11,248 nt of DNA from Acidobacteriaceae bacterium (lineage in GTDB: Bacteria; Acidobacteriota; Terriglobia; Terriglobales; SbA1). The stretch is taken from contig PLEA01000224.1 in assembly GCA_003136335.1 (NCBI GenBank), positions 1-11,248 of the forward strand, read 5' to 3'. Below are positions 7,601 through 11,248 of this stretch, piece after piece. Made by a program: the position numbers and the translations under genes. Below the pieces are notes generated by a model that was not told the DNA's origin, did no database searches, and worked only from the letters and a program-made list of their open reading frames with translations. Each line of letters starts with the position of its first letter. Within the stretch, counting starts at the first letter, position 1.

Positions 7601-8228
7601 TCAGGGGGAGATCGTTAGAATCGATGCCGTTGATCAAATAGCTGCTTTGGTTCGACTGGCTGCCATTCGCCGAATATGATCCAAACCGGTCGGACTGGGC
7701 CACCACCCCGGGTGTCAACTGCTCGAGCGCCGTCCAGTTCCGGTTGATCAAAGGCAGATCAACAATCTTCTTCTCGTCGACTAGCGTCTGAAGCTGGATG
7801 TTGGTCGTTTCCACCTGCGCGGTGTCAGCACGCACTTCGACCACCTCCGATGTCGCACCTAAATCGAATTTAATGGGTAAGTTGTATACCTGGTTCACCG
7901 TAAGCACGAACTGGCTTGTCTGGAAGGTCTTGAAACCTTGCGCGGACGCTGTCACTTTGTACGTGCCAATTCCAAGCTGAGGGAACACGTAGGCTCCGTC
8001 GGCCGACGAAGTCACCTTGGTCACAATACCGGTATCGGTGTTGACCGCCGTGACCGTTGCATTCGCTACCGACGCACCACTGGGGTCGGTAACGACTCCT
8101 CGAATACTTGCGTAAACATTGTCAGCAAAGGCTGGGGGGACACATAGCAAGGTTGCTACCAGGGCAACTAGCGCCGCAATCAGTGCAAGAAATCTGAAAT
8201 TGTTCAATCCCTGTTTCATATTCTTCAT
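4644..8228 (-). CDS. TonB-dependent receptor with carboxypeptidase-regulatory-like domain (Oar-like)
   Basis: An outer-membrane beta-barrel protein of 1,194 residues for TonB-type import of large or complexed substrates; the substrate cannot be read from the sequence. From the ATG at 8228 a signal peptide spans residues 1-35 (hydrophobic LALIAALVALVATLLCV, cleavage after AFA). Residues about 40-129 form a carboxypeptidase-regulatory-like beta-sandwich (IRGVVTDPSGASVANATVTA). A plug-like region follows (about 139-257) with VVEVRADTAQVET, YLINGIDSNDLP and the hallmark VIKSGTNQFHG. The rest is barrel, ending in KFYF with the terminal phenylalanine expected for barrel assembly. This architecture is typical of acidobacterial SusC/Oar-like receptors. 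GAGGAG three bases before 8228, or 12 bases before the next ATG at 8219, leaves two possible starts. The frame is open further up to a GTG at 8411, but that would place 61 residues before the signal peptide. It stands alone and ends at a strong terminator. Confidence 0.95.
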   Translation of the reverse strand: MKNMKQGLNNFRFLALIAALVALVATLLCVPPAFADNVYASIRGVVTDPSGASVANATVTAVNTDTGIVTKVTSSADGAYVFPQLGIGTYKVTASAQGFKTFQTSQFVLTVNQVYNLPIKFDLGATSEVVEVRADTAQVETTNIQLQTLVDEKKIVDLPLINRNWTALEQLTPGVVAQSDRFGSYSANGSQSNQSSYLINGIDSNDLPLNTVLIIPSVDALEEFNIITNTINPEYGRNSGAVVNAVIKSGTNQFHGDVFEFYRDTFLNTANWLTHTAPQFHQNDFGGTIGGPIWKNHTFAFFSFQGIKNRAPQAGAPSQSTVFSNAQRGGDFSSSPSFYNVANPEPAGSPCGNNYAGPFGPNPLPFAVGSAAKGTPECVAFPTGVIPTAGFDPLAAKLMAAYIPAPNSAGNQFTFNPTETGTGNYQEIARIDHTFNSKDSIWGTMFLQTSPTSDPIPLPGGSTVPGFGIVAQRHYKQFIVDWSHTFNSSTINEFRVGYTRFNFVADQPATPIAPSSVGFNINSQITSGESLPFLSIAGSYNFAIGFTTNGPQPRKDQTREFTDNFSKVIGNHAIKAGFDFRRFDVWNPFAGSNNGSYSYNAAGAFTTGDAGADFLLGIPDTFSQGSGGLIIGRAYEYYSYVQDQWKVRQNLTLTLGTGWQIDKPLANQQFGGKDVTCFRVGQQSTVFPNAPTDMLYPGDRGCDNTGGLKVPYTHFGPRIGFAWSPDAGRLSGGAGKLSVRGGWGLYYNRAEEEGILQNLGTPPFSITSHGIQDVSGTFSPAFANPYADIAGRTTAEPNPFPFVPPTGASAAATDWTQFEPLSLNAFSPNYTTPEAMNYNLTVQRELAGNTVFSIGYVGALGRHLIRPIEGNPITLAGAAACLTNTGSEAGCPANAVIQHQLYPQNALLGTAGAAFGSVGTQSTDGNSSYNALQIGVNKGFSHGLGLLANFTWSHAIDNGSGFEDAGFQIRAVNPYPQFAYLNKSNSSYDARKRFVAGYTYQAPSLHGDHPLLNMLVGGWQLSGITTFQSGFPVDISDSSFTSLTCDAFVYYDCWESPQQVGAVHTGNPRTLAYTNQRNKVVPHAWFVGTQPSGPTVFAPAAIGTFGGVRRNSFAGPGINNWDMALEKDIHFRPSNEREYLELRLEGYNVFNHTQFCNPAGPFPCVNGNVRSSTFGQVTSVAPSRLVQLGAKFYF

Positions 8229-8231
8229 TTT

Positions 8232-8237
8232 CTCCTC
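8232..8237 (-). promoter_or_regulatory. Ribosome binding site of the receptor gene
   Basis: The minus strand reads GAGGAG here. It is three bases from the ATG at 8228 and 12 from the ATG at 8219, both outside the ideal spacing, so either could be used. Either start gives an intact signal peptide, and both argue against the far upstream GTG at 8411, where GGAG directly abuts the start codon. Confidence 0.65.
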
Positions 8238-8570
8238 AAACAAACTGGAAGTGCTGGCCTGCCTGACTTGTTCGGAGCCCAATCGTTCTGGACTTAATGC
8301 GACTTCAAGAAGCCGGACCGCAGGGAGAGCCCGGATGCCTAACTGTTTTCTAAGACAACGTAGAACAACCTCCAGAGCAAACAACGGTCCAAACACGTAA
8401 TCAATAAACACTCCTGTTTTCAGTCAGTTTGCTGTGGTGGCCGGGGCAGACGTACGGAAATGCGTAACAATCCTGGAACCGATCTATGAAATTTGGGATT
8501 ATCGCCCGGCCGCGGAGAGTGAGTTAAATCGTTTTAGAGGCTGGTCCCACACATGTTTAACGTTATGTTG
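8238..8570 (-). other. Leader and intergenic region upstream of the receptor gene
   Basis: About 330 bases between the lipoprotein gene stop and the receptor gene. It has no convincing gene, no strong hairpin after the lipoprotein stop and no clear -35/-10 pair on the minus strand. The length suggests that the receptor has its own promoter here with a long leader, but I cannot point to it. Confidence 0.4.
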
Positions 8571-9611
8571 TCAGCGCCGCCGACGTTTGGTTGGAATGTT
8601 CGGACGCACTTCTCCCGGCGCTAATACCCTTCTCACAATCGGCGTGTTGAGTTTGTATTTTCGCTCGCTGACGTTTCCAGCTTCGTCTTTCACGCGCAGG
8701 ATGAACACCGGCAGAGTGCCCTCCTTGTCGAAATTTTCTTTCGTGATGGTGACGGGCAGAATCCCGTCAAGGCCGTGTTCGCGGTATGCGGTCTCGTAGC
8801 GATGCTTGCGCGCGTTCCAGGTGAAAACCCGGATCTGATCGAAGTCATAAGACAAGCCGTCGTGGGGGTCGGTCAGCACGCAAAGATATTGCGAAACTTT
8901 TTTCTCCACTCCCTTGTCGATATCCGACACTTGATCCAGGACGAAGAAAGCGACGAAGCGCTGGCCCTCGGCGTACTGCGCGATCTCGAGTGGCAGGTCC
9001 ACGTCAACCATCCGCGAGAGAACCCATCCCACGCGACCCTGATCGTCGCGCACCAGCCACCAATCCTCAAGTACGGGCCCCGCCAGAGATCGCGCCCCGG
9101 GCCTCGCTGCAGGCTTGGGCGGAGGCGCCGCGCCGGGCTGCTTTTCGGCAGTAGCCCGCTTCAGGATCGCAACCTTCGCGCCGGAGGCAAGTTGGTATAA
9201 ATGTTCGGTATCGCGACCGGGAGTGACATGCAAATTGGTCTCATTCCGCAGTATGCCAGGAGCCTGCACGGGATCGCTCTGATTCTCTTCGGTGAGTTTC
9301 TGCAGAGCGTCGAAAGTCTTTTGATCGACCAAATATCGCTGCTCAATCCAGCCTTCGATGCCGCTGCCGGTGCGGACCCGAGCGAAACGTTTTTCGCGCT
9401 CTAGCACTTCCACGCGCTCTCCATTTTTCACGTTGCCGACGCGGTTATAGATGGCCGCGACCTGGTCGCGCAGCCCTGCCTGCGGCGCCGACACATAAGC
9501 CACCTCCAGCACGCGATGACGTCCGCCACTACAGGCAGGAAGCGAGAGGACGGCCACCGTTACCGCCGTGACCACAAGCCAGCCAACACGGGATGAGCCC
9601 AACAGTCTCAC
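8571..9611 (-). CDS. SH3-domain lipoprotein
   Basis: A predicted lipoprotein of 346 residues. The N-terminus has a hydrophobic stretch (11-24) and a lipobox LPAC with the lipidated cysteine at C27, so it should be anchored in the periplasmic membrane leaflet or outer membrane. Two bacterial SH3-like (SH3b) repeats can be seen. The first (about 36-96) ends in GIEGWIEQRYL. The second (about 121-205) starts with NLHVTPGRDTEHLYQLASGA, is split by an Ala/Pro linker (159-172), and resumes with WWLVRDDQGRVGWVLSRMVD. SH3b modules often bind cell-wall peptides. Residues about 206-325 form an unassigned domain (VAFFVLDQVSDIDKGVEKKV, ILPVTITKENF, LPVFILRVKDEAGNVSERKY), and the tail is basic (KRRRR). The start is GTG at 9611 with no clear Shine-Dalgarno; a -10-like TATAGT lies at 9647-9642. 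It is on the same strand as the receptor gene but 342 bases away. Confidence 0.85.
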   Translation of the reverse strand: MRLLGSSRVGWLVVTAVTVAVLSLPACSGGRHRVLEVAYVSAPQAGLRDQVAAIYNRVGNVKNGERVEVLEREKRFARVRTGSGIEGWIEQRYLVDQKTFDALQKLTEENQSDPVQAPGILRNETNLHVTPGRDTEHLYQLASGAKVAILKRATAEKQPGAAPPPKPAARPGARSLAGPVLEDWWLVRDDQGRVGWVLSRMVDVDLPLEIAQYAEGQRFVAFFVLDQVSDIDKGVEKKVSQYLCVLTDPHDGLSYDFDQIRVFTWNARKHRYETAYREHGLDGILPVTITKENFDKEGTLPVFILRVKDEAGNVSERKYKLNTPIVRRVLAPGEVRPNIPTKRRRR

Positions 9612-9862
9612 GATTGAGTACGAGTAAGCAGGGAACTTTCTACTATAGCGCGTCGCGGGGCAGGACTTGATTTGTACAGAGGTTTACGATTCATGAACCT
9701 GCAGCGTGGATGAATGGCGAGTCAAGACACAGCCAACCCGTCTCAGTTACCATAGAAGCAGGACTTCGGAATGCCAGAAGTTCACGGGATGCGGGTTGCC
9801 CGGAAACGGGTTCCTGCGTCTAACTAGATGTGGACTGTTTCTGGAGCCACTCCAAAATACTC

Positions 9863-10465
9863 ATGCATAGAGCATTCTCTAATCGTTTCGTTATTTTGTT
9901 CGTATCTCTGATCGTGCTGGCCAGCTGCGTCTCGGCGCAGGATACGGTGGATTCTGTGCTGCGCCCGCCCAAAGGAGCGCAGGTCGCCATAGTCGTCTTC
10001 GAGGATTTGCAGTGTCCCATGTGCCGGCGCACCGCGCCGCTGGTCGAGCAGGCCTCCAAGACCTACAAAATCCCGGTCGTGCGTCACGATTTCCCGCTGC
10101 CGATGCACAATTGGTCCTACCAGGCAGCCGTGATGGCACGCTACTTTGATACTCATTCCAAGGCCCTGGGCAACGAATTCCGCGATTACATCTTCGAGAA
10201 CCAGCTGGAAGTCGATCCCCAGAACCTGCGCGCCTATGGGGAGAAATTTGCCACCGCGCATAAGGTCGATTTGCCGTTCGTTCTCGATCCCGGGGGAAAA
10301 CTCGCCGCGCTGGTCAATGCCGATCGCGACCTGGGCAAGGCCATCAAGCTCGACCACACACCCACGGTCTACATCGTAAGTAGCCGCAATCCCAACAAAC
10401 CGTATGTGGAAGTTAAGGACAACAGCCAGCTCTACCTGACCATCGACACCATGATGAAGGAGTAG
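9863..10465 (+). CDS. DsbA/thioredoxin-like exported protein
   Basis: An exported thiol-disulfide oxidoreductase of the DsbA-like thioredoxin group (Thioredoxin_4 type), 200 residues from the ATG at 9863. The N-terminus is a signal sequence (FVILFVSLIVLASCVSAQD) with two possible fates: cleavage after VSA at residue 25, or lipidation at C22, since LASC fits a lipobox. The thioredoxin fold starts at AIVVFEDLQCPMCRR, with the active site C51-P52-M53-C54. A helical insert follows (about 84-135), then LPFVLDPGG, and the cis-proline loop HTPT with P167, the site that contacts substrate. It should act in the periplasm on disulfides of envelope proteins; whether as oxidase or reductase cannot be told. 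The frame is open back to a GTG at 9830, but this would add 11 residues before a good signal peptide. There is no clear Shine-Dalgarno before 9863. No DsbB-like partner is nearby; it converges on pfkA. Confidence 0.88.
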   Translation: MHRAFSNRFVILFVSLIVLASCVSAQDTVDSVLRPPKGAQVAIVVFEDLQCPMCRRTAPLVEQASKTYKIPVVRHDFPLPMHNWSYQAAVMARYFDTHSKALGNEFRDYIFENQLEVDPQNLRAYGEKFATAHKVDLPFVLDPGGKLAALVNADRDLGKAIKLDHTPTVYIVSSRNPNKPYVEVKDNSQLYLTIDTMMKE

Positions 10466-10472
10466 GAACTGC

Positions 10473-10562
10473 GATTGCTGATTTCTGATGGTTGATGGTT
10501 GATTGAAATCAGGTGGTCTTTCATCTTTTCAATCAGCAATCAGAAATCATCAATCAACAATC
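10473..10562. repeat. Long imperfect inverted repeat between convergent genes
   Basis: A 36-base arm at 10473-10508 (GATTGCTGATTTCTGATGG and on) is an imperfect inverted copy of the arm at 10527-10562 (ending in TCATCAATCAACAATC); 28 of 36 positions match by eye. The loop is 18 bases. Both arms are built from short GATT/TGAT units and are low in GC, unlike the neighbouring genes. Being between two gene ends that face each other, it may serve as a bidirectional transcript end or protect mRNA 3' ends. It may also be a member of a dispersed intergenic repeat family. Confidence 0.7.
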
Positions 10563-10591
10563 AGTCAGAGGACTGAGGTCCGGGGTCTTCT

Positions 10592-11248
10592 TCAATCTCC
10601 AAAGCCGATCCCAATCGCGCGCGCTGTCCGCACGAGTTCTCCGTCAGGCCGAACCGACTTCAACTGCCCAATGGCGTGGGCCATGTCGACCGCGACAATC
10701 GAACTCGCGCGCAGCGCAACCATCTTTCCAAACTCGCCCCGGGCAATTAACTCGACGGCGGACACGCCGAAACGCGTAGCCAGCACCCGGTCGAACGGCG
10801 AGGGCGAACCCCCGCGCTGGATGTGTCCCAGCACGCTCACCCGCACTTCTTTGTTCGACCCTGCGGCAATGGCATTGCCGATCAGGTTGCCGACGGGGCT
10901 GGCACGCCGGTTCTCCTTCAACTCTGGAGGAGTTTTCACCCCTTCCGCCACCACCACAATCGTAAAGTCCCGGCCGCCGAGCTCGCGCTGGGCGATAAAG
11001 TCGCACACGCCCTTGATCGTGAACGGAATTTCAGGAATCAGAATGACATGCGCGCCCCCCGCGATGCCCCCCGCCAGAGCGATCCAGCCGCAATCGCGGC
11101 CCATGACTTCGACCACCATCACCCGGTGATGCGACGCACCGGTGGTGTGAATCTTGTCGATGGCGTCGGTGACCGTGTGCAGCGCCGTATCGAACCCGAA
11201 CGTGAGTTCGGTGGCCGACAGGTCATTGTCGATCGTCTTGGGCACGCC
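10592..11248 (-). CDS. pfkA: 6-phosphofructokinase, group III-like (N-terminus beyond window)
   Basis: Phosphofructokinase phosphorylates fructose 6-phosphate to fructose 1,6-bisphosphate, the committed step of glycolysis, in the cytosol. The window holds the last 218 residues; the start lies beyond position 11248. The fragment opens with GVPKTIDNDL, where D7 and D9 of the fragment correspond to the catalytic aspartates D127 and D129 of the E. coli enzyme. Next come TFGFDTALHTVTDAIDKIH, the substrate-binding VEVMGRDCGW with the MGR motif, IPEIPF, VVVAEGVK and the C-terminal GHIQRGGSPSPFDRVLATRF. The stop is TGA at 10594-10592. Lysine in PKTIDND, in place of the glycine of E. coli PfkA, is shared by actinobacterial ATP-dependent group III enzymes and by pyrophosphate-dependent ones. 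The second deciding residue (position 104 in E. coli numbering) is outside the window. The close match to actinobacterial PfkA wording around TFGFDTAL favours ATP. Confidence 0.95.
   Translation of the reverse strand, partial: GVPKTIDNDLSATELTFGFDTALHTVTDAIDKIHTTGASHHRVMVVEVMGRDCGWIALAGGIAGGAHVILIPEIPFTIKGVCDFIAQRELGGRDFTIVVVAEGVKTPPELKENRRASPVGNLIGNAIAAGSNKEVRVSVLGHIQRGGSPSPFDRVLATRFGVSAVELIARGEFGKMVALRASSIVAVDMAHAIGQLKSVRPDGELVRTARAIGIGFGD

Noticed and set aside
6885..7679. A 264-codon plus-strand open frame inside the receptor gene
   Set aside because: It is antisense to the continuous barrel-coding sequence and has no recognisable motif or independent signals; a shadow frame.
8229..8411. 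A 61-residue N-terminal extension of the receptor from a GTG at 8411
   Set aside because: It would place a charged segment ahead of a good signal peptide, and GGAG directly abuts the GTG. The ATG at 8228 or 8219 is more likely.
9824..10357. A 177-codon minus-strand frame opposite the DsbA-like gene
   Set aside because: The plus strand encodes a clear signal peptide, CPMC motif and cis-Pro loop, so this frame is a shadow.

Overview
The window reads as a chromosomal piece of a GC-rich Gram-negative bacterium, most likely an acidobacterium (Acidobacteriota, Terriglobia-like). The main pointers are a roughly 1,190-residue outer-membrane receptor with an N-terminal carboxypeptidase-regulatory-like domain fused to a TonB-type plug and barrel, a type expanded in acidobacteria, and a 245-residue membrane protein equal to the urate-oxidase N-terminal (PuuD) domain alone. 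The lineage is an inference from gene content, not from a marker-gene comparison.

Layout. Positions 1-711 are the end of an insertion sequence: a 5' portion of an ISNCY/IS1202-like transposase gene reading leftward out of the window, followed by three copies of a GGGGACATT...TGTCG repeat that probably form the element's terminus. Next to it is a possible remnant of a gene cut by the insertion (678-902, minus) and a small unrecognised ORF (1005-1364, plus). A compact minus-strand pair hfq-hflX follows (3265 down to 1403), linking the RNA chaperone Hfq and the ribosome-associated GTPase HflX. A 471-base intergenic region separates hfq from the divergent PuuD-domain membrane protein (3737-4474, plus). 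That gene converges on the large TonB-dependent receptor (8228 down to 4644, minus). Two stem-loops lie between them, one suited to each direction. Upstream of the receptor on the same strand is an SH3-domain lipoprotein (9611 down to 8571). A DsbA/thioredoxin-like exported protein with a CPMC active site (9863-10465, plus) converges on the 3' part of a group III-type 6-phosphofructokinase gene (10592-11248, minus, cut by the window edge). A 36-base imperfect inverted repeat fills the gap between those two.

How the genes relate. Apart from hfq-hflX, a pairing known in many bacteria, the genes do not form an obvious pathway. They are housekeeping genes (hfq, hflX, pfkA) mixed with envelope proteins (receptor, SH3 lipoprotein, thiol-disulfide protein, membrane domain protein). 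I found no CRISPR array, tRNA, rRNA or recognisable defence or biosynthetic system. The least ordinary features are the IS end with its palindromic repeats, the stand-alone PuuD domain, the unassigned C-terminal half of the SH3 lipoprotein and the long intergenic inverted repeat.
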